Both the position numbers and the translations under genes were made by a program. From the NCBI GenBank assembly GCA_003497625.1, contig DNNO01000031.1, positions 66,866 to 99,052 on the forward strand: a stretch of 32,187 bases of DNA, given 5' to 3'. The notes under the pieces are model-generated. The model was not told the DNA's origin. It made no database searches and saw only the letters and a list, made by a program, of their open reading frames with translations. The DNA is from Flavobacterium sp. (lineage in GTDB: Bacteria > Bacteroidota > Bacteroidia > Flavobacteriales > Flavobacteriaceae). Below, piece after piece: positions 24,953 through 32,187 of the stretch (positions are counted from its first letter, which is position 1; every line of letters starts with the position of its first letter).

Positions 24953-25636
24953 ATGGGTAAGTTATTCATAGTTCCTACGCCCATTGGCAATTTAGAAGAC
25001 ATGACTTTTCGTGCGATTAAAGTGCTTAAAGAAGTCGATTTAATTTTAGCAGAAGATACGCGAACTAGCGGAAAATTGTTAAAACACTTCGAAATTGCTA
25101 CGCACATGCACAGCCACCACATGCACAACGAACACAAAACCGTTGAAAATCTAGTCAAGCGATTACAAGCAGGCGAAACCATTGCGTTAATTAGCGATGC
25201 AGGAACTCCAGCCATTTCTGATCCAGGATTTTTGCTTACACGTGCTTGTGTGGAAAACGGAATTGACGTAGAATGCTTGCCAGGAGCAACCGCTTTTGTG
25301 CCTGCTTTGGTGAATAGCGGTTTACCCAATGATAAATTCGTATTCGAAGGTTTTTTACCCGATAAAAAAGGAAGACAAACCCGATTTTTAGCCTTACAAG
25401 AAGAATATCGCACGATGATTTTCTATGTATCGCCACACAAATTAAACAAAACCTTAGCCGAATTTGCACAATATTTCGGAGCCGACAGACCCGTTTCTGT
25501 TTCTCGAGAATTATCCAAATTACACGAAGAAACCGTAAGAGGAACCGCCGAAGAAGTTTTAAAACACTTTGAAGCGAAACCAGCTAAAGGAGAAATTGTA
25601 GTTTGTGTTGGAGGATTAATTAAGACTAAAGGATGA
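24953..25636 (+). CDS. rsmI: 16S rRNA (cytidine1402-2'-O)-methyltransferase
   Basis: SAM-dependent methyltransferase that adds the 2'-O-methyl to C1402 in the ribosomal P-site region. The tetrapyrrole-methylase fold is plain: LFIVPTPIGNLEDMTFRAI at the start, LILAEDTRTSGKLLKHF, LISDAGTPAISDPGF, and CLPGATAFVPALVNSGLPND. The protein is 227 residues, shorter than the E. coli enzyme, because it lacks the C-terminal extension, which is normal for this phylum. It begins immediately after the acidic-protein stop and overlaps the next gene by four bases (ATGA). Confidence 0.95.
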   Translation: MGKLFIVPTPIGNLEDMTFRAIKVLKEVDLILAEDTRTSGKLLKHFEIATHMHSHHMHNEHKTVENLVKRLQAGETIALISDAGTPAISDPGFLLTRACVENGIDVECLPGATAFVPALVNSGLPNDKFVFEGFLPDKKGRQTRFLALQEEYRTMIFYVSPHKLNKTLAEFAQYFGADRPVSVSRELSKLHEETVRGTAEEVLKHFEAKPAKGEIVVCVGGLIKTKG

Positions 25637-25935
25637 TGAGTTTTAAGAAAATAGGATTGTTCCTTTTTATTTTACTAACAATAAATGCTTTTATCTATTT
25701 TGTTATTATTGCTTACATTCAAAAGTTAGTGAATAGTCATTTAGCTTTAGCTGATATTGTCACCATCGTACTGTCTTTTATTGCTTTATTGTTTTTTATT
25801 ATTTCATTATATCGCTTTTTTTATCGAAAATTAAATGTAACAACATGGATTCTATTATTAATAGCAATTAGTTTGTTTTTGTGGTTACCGAAAATTTACA
25901 ATCTTAAATGCTATGGGTGCTCGATTTCAGGTTAA
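25633..25935 (+). CDS. Small integral membrane protein, function unknown
   Basis: Unrecognised 100-residue protein with three predicted transmembrane helices (about residues 7-29, 40-61 and 70-86) and a short C-terminal tail with two cysteines (NLKCYGCSISG). The start is ATG at 25633, overlapping the rsmI stop as ATGATGA; the second ATG is an equally good start. The overlap implies translational coupling to rsmI. The tail CxxC could bind metal or form a disulfide, but the positions are near the end and no family is recognised. Confidence 0.7.
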   Translation: MMSFKKIGLFLFILLTINAFIYFVIIAYIQKLVNSHLALADIVTIVLSFIALLFFIISLYRFFYRKLNVTTWILLLIAISLFLWLPKIYNLKCYGCSISG

Positions 25936-25954
25936 CATAATAATATTTTTTTAA

Positions 25955-26380
25955 ATGGAAACACACAACATAACCACTACCTGGAAAGGTAACATGCAAT
26001 TTGAGTCCACTAATCCAAGTGGCGATATTATTTCAATTGATGCTGGTCCTGAAAACGGAGGCGAAGGAAAAGGCTTGCGTCCAAAAGCGTTGATGCTATC
26101 AGCTTTAGCGGGTTGCACCGGTTTAGACGTGGCTTCATTAATGGAAAAAATGAAATTAGAAGTAGCCGATTTCAAAATTGAAACTTCAGGTGAATTAACC
26201 GAAGAACATCCAAAAACCTACCACAAAGTAAAAGTTGATTACCATTTTTACGGAGACAATTTAGACGAGAAAAAGCTAGAAAAAGCGGTAAATTTATCCG
26301 TAGAAAAATATTGTGGCGTGATGGAAATGTTTCGTCAATTTGCAAAAGTTGAGGTAGCGATTTTTTATCATAAAGCGTAA
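25955..26380 (+). CDS. OsmC-family peroxiredoxin-like protein
   Basis: Member of the OsmC/Ohr superfamily, thiol-dependent reductases of organic hydroperoxides. The 141 residues hold the two conserved cysteines in family context: LSALAGCTGLDVASL (Cys 54) and VEKYCGVMEMF (Cys 120). A Gly-rich N-terminal strand region (NGGEGKGLRPKALML) precedes them. It resembles the YhfA-like OsmC branch more than Ohr, judged by eye. The gene follows the small membrane protein by 19 bp and ends before a perfect inverted repeat that may terminate transcription. Confidence 0.92.
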   Translation: METHNITTTWKGNMQFESTNPSGDIISIDAGPENGGEGKGLRPKALMLSALAGCTGLDVASLMEKMKLEVADFKIETSGELTEEHPKTYHKVKVDYHFYGDNLDEKKLEKAVNLSVEKYCGVMEMFRQFAKVEVAIFYHKA

Positions 26381-26382
26381 AA

Positions 26383-26419
26383 TTAAACCTGACAGGTTTC
26401 GAAAACCTGTCAGGTTTAA
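26383..26419. repeat. Double-palindromic inverted repeat after the OsmC gene
   Basis: Perfect 17-bp arms (26383-26399 and 26403-26419) around a 3-nt loop. Each arm itself contains AAACCTG(A/T)CAGGTTT, an odd-centred palindrome, so the unit is a palindrome pair. The plus-strand tail is A-rich, so termination on the plus strand would be weak. Confidence 0.85.
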
Positions 26420-26429
26420 AAAATATTTA

Positions 26430-26437
26430 TACCTTTG
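26430..26437 (+). promoter_or_regulatory. -7 promoter element for recJ
   Basis: TACCTTTG is an exact TAnnTTTG match about 59 bp before the recJ ATG. No TTG at the expected -33 distance was seen. Confidence 0.45.
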
Positions 26438-26496
26438 TCATTCAATCATATAAGCCAAAATAAAATAATTCATAATTTTTAATTCGTAATTAAACT

Positions 26497-28227
26497 ATGC
26501 GTTGGAATCCAAAATCTAAGCCAAATCCAGAAAAAGTACAAGCCATTCAGAGCGCCCTTCAAGTCGATGAAATCATCGCAAAACTTTTAGTTCAACGAGG
26601 CATTGAAACCTTCGAACAAGCCAAAACCTTTTTCCGTCCCACTTTAGCCGATTTGCACAATCCGTATCTGATGAAAGATATGGACAAAGCCGTGGCGCGA
26701 ATTGAAAAAGCGATTGCTAATAACGAAAATATCCTAGTTTTCGGTGATTACGATGTTGATGGAACAACCGCTGTTTCTTTAGTCTCAAGTTATTTACGTA
26801 GTTTTTATCCGAATGTTGCGACCTATATTCCAGATAGATATGCAGAAGGTTACGGCATTTCCTATATGGGTATTGACTATGCCGAAGACAACGATATTTC
26901 CTTAATTATAGCTTTGGATTGTGGAATCAAATCGATTGACCATGTCAATTATGCCAAAGCAAAAAACATCGATTTTATCATTTGCGACCATCATAGACCA
27001 GGCGATATTTTGCCCGATGCGGTTGCAGTTTTAGATCCAAAACGAGATGATTGTTCGTATCCGTATGATGAATTATGTGGTTGTGGTGTTGGATTTAAAT
27101 TGATTCAGGCTTTAGCCGAAAATCGAAACCAAACCATTGAAGATTTAGTGTTGTATTTAGATTTAGTAGCAACAGCAATTGCCGCCGATATTGTTCCAAT
27201 TAATGGTGAAAATCGAGTGTTGGCGAAATTTGGATTGGAAGTCATTAATTCGAATCCGCGACCAGGAATTAAGGCTTTGATTCAAAATGTAAAGACCCGA
27301 GCCAACGGCGAACGGAGCGAAGCTAAAAAAGTCTTAACGATTACTGATGTTGTTTTTATCGTAGCGCCAAGAATCAATGCTGCTGGAAGAATCAAACACG
27401 GAAATGAAGCCGTTGCTTTATTAACCGAATACGATTTAGACCAAGCCGAACAATTTGCCTCCGAAATCGAACAACATAATTCCGATAGAAAAGAATTAGA
27501 CAAACAAATTACTAAAGAAGCTTTGCTTCAAATCGAAAAAAATAACGAGCATAACCGATTTTCAACTGTCGTATATCAAGAAAATTGGCACAAAGGTGTT
27601 ATCGGAATTGTGGCTTCTCGATTGGTAGAAAATTACTATCGTCCGACCATTGTTTTTACTAAAAGTGGCGAAAAATTAGCAGCTTCGGCACGTTCTGTGA
27701 AAGATTTCGATGTGTATAATGCGTTGGAAGCATGTGCGGAACATTTAGAACAATTCGGTGGTCACATGTATGCCGCTGGTATGACACTTTTGGAAGAAAA
27801 TTATGAAAACTTCAAAAATGCCTTCGAAAAAGTGGTTCAAGAAACCATTCATCCCGATTTATTAACTCCGGAAATTTCTTATGATGCCGAAATCGAATTA
27901 TCTGAAATTAATCCGAAGTTGATGCGTTTATTAAAACAATTTGAACCTTTCGGACCCGAAAATATGACGCCTTTATTCTTAGCGAAAGGATTAACCGATT
28001 CAGGTTATGCAAAAGCATTAGGTTCTGATAATGAACATTTGAAAGCATTTGTAAAACAAGGTAATTCGGAAAGTTTTGGTGCGATTGGTTTTGGATTGGG
28101 CAATAAATTAGACTTGGTTACCAACAAAAATAAATTTGATGCAATTTTCTCTTTGGAAGAAAATGAATGGAAAGATACTGTAACTTTGCAACTACAATTA
28201 CGCGATATCAATTCCTCAAATGGCTAA
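26497..28227 (+). CDS. recJ: Single-stranded-DNA-specific 5'-3' exonuclease
   Basis: DHH-superfamily nuclease used in recombination and mismatch repair. Motifs in order: GDYDVDGTTAVSL (Asp 84, 86, 88), ALDCGIKSIDH (Asp 141), CDHHRPGD (Asp 164, His 165, 166), and the DHHA1 region EQFGGHMYAAGMTL. The OB-like C-terminal domain closes the protein (QFEPFGPENMTPLFL). All expected metal ligands visible to me are present. At 576 residues it is the normal bacterial length. ATG at 26497 begins MRWNPKSKP, typical of Bacteroidota RecJ. It overlaps the following MFS gene by eight bases. Confidence 0.96.
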   Translation: MRWNPKSKPNPEKVQAIQSALQVDEIIAKLLVQRGIETFEQAKTFFRPTLADLHNPYLMKDMDKAVARIEKAIANNENILVFGDYDVDGTTAVSLVSSYLRSFYPNVATYIPDRYAEGYGISYMGIDYAEDNDISLIIALDCGIKSIDHVNYAKAKNIDFIICDHHRPGDILPDAVAVLDPKRDDCSYPYDELCGCGVGFKLIQALAENRNQTIEDLVLYLDLVATAIAADIVPINGENRVLAKFGLEVINSNPRPGIKALIQNVKTRANGERSEAKKVLTITDVVFIVAPRINAAGRIKHGNEAVALLTEYDLDQAEQFASEIEQHNSDRKELDKQITKEALLQIEKNNEHNRFSTVVYQENWHKGVIGIVASRLVENYYRPTIVFTKSGEKLAASARSVKDFDVYNALEACAEHLEQFGGHMYAAGMTLLEENYENFKNAFEKVVQETIHPDLLTPEISYDAEIELSEINPKLMRLLKQFEPFGPENMTPLFLAKGLTDSGYAKALGSDNEHLKAFVKQGNSESFGAIGFGLGNKLDLVTNKNKFDAIFSLEENEWKDTVTLQLQLRDINSSNG

Positions 28228-29476
28228 AAAAGACCCATTTTCATCTTTACGAATACCCGAATTTCGCTGGTTTTTAGCGATGCGATTGTTTATTGTACTG
28301 GCTTGGTCGATGCAATTTGTATTGATTGAGTGGGAAGTGTATCGCATCACAAAAGATCCCTTATCACTTGGATTAATAGGTTTAATGGAAATCATTCCTG
28401 CGATTAGTATGGCATTGTTCGCCGGACATATTGTGGATCAAAACGAGAAAAAAGGTTTGTTAATCAAATGTTTTTCAGGATTAGCAACAATTAGCGCTTT
28501 GTTATGTCTTTTAGTTCACCCCAATTTCATCAATTCTTTTTCAAAAAACACTATCCTTTACGGTATTTACGCCTTAGTTTTTGTGGGTGGAATTATTCGT
28601 GCGTTTTTAATTCCGTCAGTTTTTAGTTTATTGGGATTGATTATTCCTAAAAAAGAACAACCTAATGCAGCGACATGGAGCAGTTCAACATGGCAAGTGG
28701 CAGCAGTAATCGGACCAGCTTTAGCGGGATTTGCAATTGGTTGGTTTGGTGTGTTTTGGTCGTTGGTTTTTGTTGTTTTTTGTGTTTTTATGGCTTTAAT
28801 CGTGCTAACACAAATTGAAAGAAAGCCGATTTTAAATCCAAAAATTGGTGAACCTATTTTTAAGAGTTTGAAAGAAGGTTTGTCGTTTGTGTTTCAAAAT
28901 AAAACAATTTTAAATGCGATTTCGCTTGATATGTTTGCGGTTTTGTTTGGTGGAGCTGTCGCTTTATTGCCGATTTTTGCGCAAGACATTTTAAAAGTAG
29001 GTTCAGAAGGTTTTGGAATTTTGAGAGCAGCACCGGCTATTGGTGGATTAATAACAATGTTGGTGGCTACATCGATTCCGTTGCATCAAAAAGCAGGAAA
29101 GAAGTTGTTGTTAGCTGTTTTCGGATTTGGAATTTGTATTATTGTTTTCGGATTATCGACTAATTTTTGGCTATCCGTTGTAGCCTTGTTTTTAAGCGGT
29201 GTTACCGATGGAATTTCTGTTGTAATTCGACAAACCATCCTTCAAATTTACACGCCTGACCACATGAGAGGACGCGTGTCTTCTGTGAATTCAATTTTTG
29301 TAGGTTCTTCCAATGAATTAGGAGCTTTTGAAAGTGGCTTGGCTTCCAAAATCATGGGAGTAGTTCCTGCCGTAGTTTTTGGTGGAATGATGACTTTAGG
29401 AATTGTTGGAGTTACCGCTGTGGCTTCACCAAAATTCAGGGAATTAGATATCGAAAAAGATTTGGAAACAATTTAA
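28220..29476 (+). CDS. Major facilitator superfamily exporter (EntS/MFS_3-like)
   Basis: Inner-membrane transporter of 418 residues with about twelve hydrophobic segments. Family clues are the N-terminal SLRIPEFRWFLAMRLFIVLAWSMQFVLIEW, the loop FAGHIVDQNEKKGLLIK after TM2, and the middle-loop and C-half motif TPDHMRGRVSSVNSIFVGSSNELGAFESG, which match the MFS_3 branch that includes EntS-like siderophore exporters. The substrate cannot be told from the sequence. The start ATG at 28220 lies within the last codons of recJ (8-bp overlap), so they are co-transcribed. The stop overlaps that of the convergent lpxH gene. Confidence 0.93.
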   Translation: MAKKDPFSSLRIPEFRWFLAMRLFIVLAWSMQFVLIEWEVYRITKDPLSLGLIGLMEIIPAISMALFAGHIVDQNEKKGLLIKCFSGLATISALLCLLVHPNFINSFSKNTILYGIYALVFVGGIIRAFLIPSVFSLLGLIIPKKEQPNAATWSSSTWQVAAVIGPALAGFAIGWFGVFWSLVFVVFCVFMALIVLTQIERKPILNPKIGEPIFKSLKEGLSFVFQNKTILNAISLDMFAVLFGGAVALLPIFAQDILKVGSEGFGILRAAPAIGGLITMLVATSIPLHQKAGKKLLLAVFGFGICIIVFGLSTNFWLSVVALFLSGVTDGISVVIRQTILQIYTPDHMRGRVSSVNSIFVGSSNELGAFESGLASKIMGVVPAVVFGGMMTLGIVGVTAVASPKFRELDIEKDLETI

Positions 29477-30213
29477 TTTTTGAATTCTTTCAACTCCATT
29501 TTTTCGCCATCAAAAACGCCATAGGTGAAATAACCAATCCAATCGCCTAAATTCACATATTTAGAATTTTCGGTTAATTCAATTTCCAAAGGCAAATGGC
29601 GGTGACCAAAAACGAAAAAATTATAGGGTTTTGTTTCTAGTTTTCGTTTACAATACTGAACTAACCATTCGTTGTCTTCTCCTAAATATTTTACATCTTC
29701 TGCTCCTGAAATCAATTTGTTTTTAACTGATAAATATTGGGCTAATTTCACACCAATATCAGGGTGTAACCAACGAAACAACCATTTTGAAAACGGATTG
29801 GTAAAGACTTTTTTCATTCGTTTGTAACCCATGTCGCCAGGTCCTTTTCCATCTCCATGACCAATTAAGAAAGTTTTACCATTAAAAGTGAATTCTTGAT
29901 TATCATGATAAACAGGAATGTTTAACTCTTTTTGGAAATAATCGCCCATCCATAAGTCGTGATTTCCTACAAAAAAATAGATTGGAATACCAGAATCTTT
30001 AATTTCAGCCAATTTTCCTAAAACTCTTACAAAACCTTTTGGAACAACGGTTTTATATTCGAACCAAAAGTCGAATAAATCACCAAGTAAAAAAATCGCA
30101 TCAGCATCTTGCTTAACGATATCAAGCCATTGAATGAATTTTTGTTCTCTAGGAAAACTTAATTCTGGGGTTGGAGCTCCAAAGTGCTGATCGGATGCGA
30201 AGTAGATTTTCAA
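29473..30213 (-). CDS. lpxH: UDP-2,3-diacylglucosamine diphosphatase
   Basis: Metallophosphoesterase that forms lipid X in lipid A synthesis, a peripheral membrane enzyme. The metal-binding set is intact: FASDQHFG (Asp 8, His 10), LLGDLFDFW (Asp 45), VGNHDLWMGDYF (Asn 84, His 85), IGHGDGKGPGD (His 119, Asp 121) and FGHRHLPLE (His 204, 206). The 246-residue length and the KRMKKVFTNPFSKWLFRWLHP segment fit LpxH. The start is TTG at 30213, giving MKIYFASDQH. No ATG fits, because in-frame TAA lies five codons upstream and the core strand begins at residue 2. The 3' end overlaps the MFS gene stop on the opposite strand by four bases. Confidence 0.95.
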   Translation of the reverse strand: MKIYFASDQHFGAPTPELSFPREQKFIQWLDIVKQDADAIFLLGDLFDFWFEYKTVVPKGFVRVLGKLAEIKDSGIPIYFFVGNHDLWMGDYFQKELNIPVYHDNQEFTFNGKTFLIGHGDGKGPGDMGYKRMKKVFTNPFSKWLFRWLHPDIGVKLAQYLSVKNKLISGAEDVKYLGEDNEWLVQYCKRKLETKPYNFFVFGHRHLPLEIELTENSKYVNLGDWIGYFTYGVFDGEKMELKEFKN

Positions 30214-30347
30214 GTTAAAAATTGGTTAAGAATATGTTAATAAACGATTTTTTTTGCATTTTATCGAATTAAAAGGTTAAAAATTAACAAATTATAAAAA
30301 AACGAATATTTTTAACGAATTATTTATTAATTGTTAAAATTAACATT

Positions 30348-30653
30348 ATGAGAAAAATTTGTTTAATAATTTCTTTTTTATTTTCTGTTATGGCTTTTTC
30401 ACAAGACAAAGTTAAAAATTTAGAAGTAGTAAAAGGAACTTTTCAGCTAGAAATTCTAAAAATGAATGTTGAGCCTGTTTCAATTACGTCCGAATTGCTT
30501 GAAAAAATTGATGAATTAAGAAAAGAAACTGAATTAGTTTATCTTCAAATAGATGAAGTAAGAAGAATTAAGATTTTTTCTCGTCAAGATATAATAGCAG
30601 GTAAAAATAAAAATATTGAAGAGTTCGTATTAGTAACATCTTTTAAAAATTAA
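30348..30653 (+). CDS. Small secreted protein upstream of the surface protein, function unknown
   Basis: Unrecognised 101-residue protein with a clean signal peptide (MRKICLIISFLFSVMAFSQ, cleavage near residue 19). The mature part of about 82 residues is charged and mixed helix/strand (LLEKIDELRKETELVYLQIDE, VRRIKIFSRQDI) and lacks cysteines and catalytic motifs. ATG at 30348 follows a very AT-rich 134-bp region containing two GTTAA(N2-3)TTAAC motifs (30282-30294 and 30335-30346). The stop is 11 bp before the start of the modular surface protein, so the two probably form an operon. A role as chaperone or partner for the surface protein is possible but unsupported. Confidence 0.75.
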   Translation: MRKICLIISFLFSVMAFSQDKVKNLEVVKGTFQLEILKMNVEPVSITSELLEKIDELRKETELVYLQIDEVRRIKIFSRQDIIAGKNKNIEEFVLVTSFKN

Positions 30654-30664
30654 CAAACAGTAAT

Positions 30665-32187
30665 ATGAAAAAAATTATTCTACTATTACTTATTTTCTCG
30701 GGTTTAAATGTTTTTTCACAGGCAGGTAGTAGCCCTTGTGATGCTTTGCAATTATATCCATATACAAGTTGTGGAAATACTTCTGGCCCTCAATATGCAG
30801 GACATTATCAAACGGAAGATGCCGCTGGAAATAATGTTGCTATGACTGGAACAAGTGCTATAAATCCAGCATGTACTACAGATAATGAAACGACTCAGTC
30901 TGTTAGATGGCTTGAAGTTGTTGCAACAACAACATCTTTTACCATTACCAATTTAACAAATTATTCTGGACCTGGAGCTGCTACGGCTGAAGAACGAGAT
31001 TATGTTGTTTTTTCTGGTTCTTGTAGTAGTTTAACACAAATTGCTTGTGGAGCTTCAATTCCATTAAATGGAACTTTAAATGTGACTGGTTTAACAGCAG
31101 GTCAAACATATTATGTTATGGTTTCACAATCTGCGGCTGCTTTCAGTGGTTCTCCAGCGGCAAATGCAGCGGCAACATGTATTACGAGTACTGTGCCTCA
31201 CGTTCCAACTAATGATGCTTGTTCAAATGCACTTCTTTTACAAAATAACGTTTCTTATACTTCTACTAATGCTGATAGTACAGCTGACGGGCCTAGTGTT
31301 TGTCAAAATCCAGCTTCTGGTTCTGTAGAAAATAATGTTTGGTATCAATGGTGTGCCCCTGCAAACTGGCCAGTAGGTCAATTGGCATATTTAAACGTAA
31401 ATAATCAAGTTTGTAATAGTACGCAAGGTTTACAATTATCTATTTATGGTCCCGGAACAACTTGTGCTCAAATTACAGCTGGTACAGCTACTTCTGTTGT
31501 TTGTCAAAATCCTGGATCTACAATGGATTACAATTATACTTTTACCGCAACAGCTAATCAATGTTATTTAATTGTTTTGGATGGTTTTGCAGGTACAGCT
31601 TGTACTTATGATATTCAGGTTTCGGCAAGTTTAATTTGTGATACACCTCCAGTAGCTCCAACGGTTACTGTTACACAACCAACATGTGCTGTTACTACGG
31701 GAACTATTGTTGTTACAGCGCCATTAGGAGCAGGATTAGAATATAGTATAAATAATGTTGTTTATCAATCTGGTACAACTTTTAGCGGATTAGCACCAGG
31801 TACATATAACGTAACTGTTAGAGATGCTTCAGATTGTGTTTCTACAGCTACAATAGTTGTAATTAATCCTCCGGCAGGAGCACCAGCGGTTCCAACGATT
31901 ACTACTACAGCTCCAACGTGTGTTGCAGCAGGAACATCAACAATTACAAATTACAACGCAGCCAACACTTATGTTTTCACACCAGTTGGTCCTACAGCAG
32001 GCGCGGGTGGATTGATAAGTGGAATGGTAGTTGGAACAAGTTACACAGTAACAGCTGGCAATGGAAGTTGTACTTCAGTAGCATCGGCTTCGTTTACTAA
32101 TTTGGCTACATTACCAGTTCCATCACAACCAACGATTTCAACAACAGCACCAACGTGTTCATCTGATGGAATATCTACCATCACGAA
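30665..32187 (+). CDS. Large modular cell-surface protein with SprB-like repeats (3' end outside window)
   Basis: Reading frame open from ATG 30665 to the window end without a stop, 507 codons seen. It begins with a signal peptide (MKKIILLLLIFSGLNVFSQ). Residues about 20-325 form two Cys-containing beta-rich segments (AGSSPCDALQLYPYTSCG, PTNDACSNALLLQNNVSY, SVENNVWYQWCAP), similar to domains found at the front of gliding and adhesion proteins. From about residue 331 SprB-type repeats follow: PTVTVTQPTCAVTTGTIVVT...GLEYSINN...PGTYNVTVRDASDC, a second unit from about 415 (ITTTAPTCVAAGTSTITNY), and a third from about 495 (ISTTAPTCSSDG). Such proteins usually end in a T9SS sorting domain, which cannot be seen here. 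Shared operon with the preceding secreted protein is likely. Confidence 0.88.
   Translation, partial: MKKIILLLLIFSGLNVFSQAGSSPCDALQLYPYTSCGNTSGPQYAGHYQTEDAAGNNVAMTGTSAINPACTTDNETTQSVRWLEVVATTTSFTITNLTNYSGPGAATAEERDYVVFSGSCSSLTQIACGASIPLNGTLNVTGLTAGQTYYVMVSQSAAAFSGSPAANAAATCITSTVPHVPTNDACSNALLLQNNVSYTSTNADSTADGPSVCQNPASGSVENNVWYQWCAPANWPVGQLAYLNVNNQVCNSTQGLQLSIYGPGTTCAQITAGTATSVVCQNPGSTMDYNYTFTATANQCYLIVLDGFAGTACTYDIQVSASLICDTPPVAPTVTVTQPTCAVTTGTIVVTAPLGAGLEYSINNVVYQSGTTFSGLAPGTYNVTVRDASDCVSTATIVVINPPAGAPAVPTITTTAPTCVAAGTSTITNYNAANTYVFTPVGPTAGAGGLISGMVVGTSYTVTAGNGSCTSVASASFTNLATLPVPSQPTISTTAPTCSSDGISTIT

Noticed and set aside
31113-32100. Two shorter plus-strand open frames (31113-31328 and 31918-32100)
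   Set aside because: They are out-of-frame shadows of the surface protein frame beginning at 30665, which stays open to the window end and has a signal peptide and family motifs.

Overview
The window looks like a chromosomal segment of a Flavobacterium-like member of the Bacteroidota. The evidence is low G+C, repeated matches to the Bacteroidota -7 promoter element TAnnTTTG, no obvious Shine-Dalgarno sequences, a type IX secretion (T9SS) sorting domain, a MurF-alanine racemase fusion, SprB-like surface repeats, and secreted S9 peptidases. It is mainly an ordinary core-genome region. I see no rRNA, tRNA, CRISPR array, transposase, phage or classical defence system.

Layout. 1-1274 is the 3' part of accC (biotin carboxylase). 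1311-7109 (minus) holds a small HExxH protein, a secreted S9 peptidase and a large multidomain T9SS metalloprotease. 7383-11194 (plus) is a tight run: dicarboxylate/glutamate symporter, DedA-family protein, FAD-dependent oxidoreductase and MtgA transglycosylase. 11290-13042 (plus) has a small secreted orphan, an AIM24-like protein and a DUF4199-like membrane protein. 13039-19569 (minus) holds a lipoprotein, a prolyl endopeptidase, a TonB-dependent receptor with a His/Cys-rich small secreted protein just upstream, two hairpin repeats and asd. 19714-20226 (minus) is a very AT-rich orphan membrane protein. 20375-23897 (minus) is mscL, murF-alr and tdk. 23999-26380 (plus) is an acidic disordered protein, rsmI, a small membrane protein and an OsmC-family protein. 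26497-29476 (plus) is recJ overlapping an MFS exporter; lpxH converges on it. 30348-32187 (plus) is a small secreted protein followed by a large modular surface protein that runs off the window.

Functional threads. Envelope synthesis and homeostasis recur (mtgA, murF-alr, lpxH, asd for diaminopimelate precursor, mscL). Secretion and degradation of extracellular protein recur too (two S9 peptidases, a metzincin with a T9SS tail, a symporter for acidic amino acids or dicarboxylates, SprB-like surface protein). The most suggestive unexplained unit is 15727-18377. There a ZnuD-like TonB receptor is preceded by a small secreted protein carrying HxxxHxHH, CC, HH and CPIC motifs. The leader between them has 30-bp-spaced direct repeats flanking a near-palindrome, which suggests a metal acquisition or sensing pair. 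No fully convincing new system is visible. The findings list concentrates on intergenic repeats, unusual starts, missing metal ligands and orphan genes.
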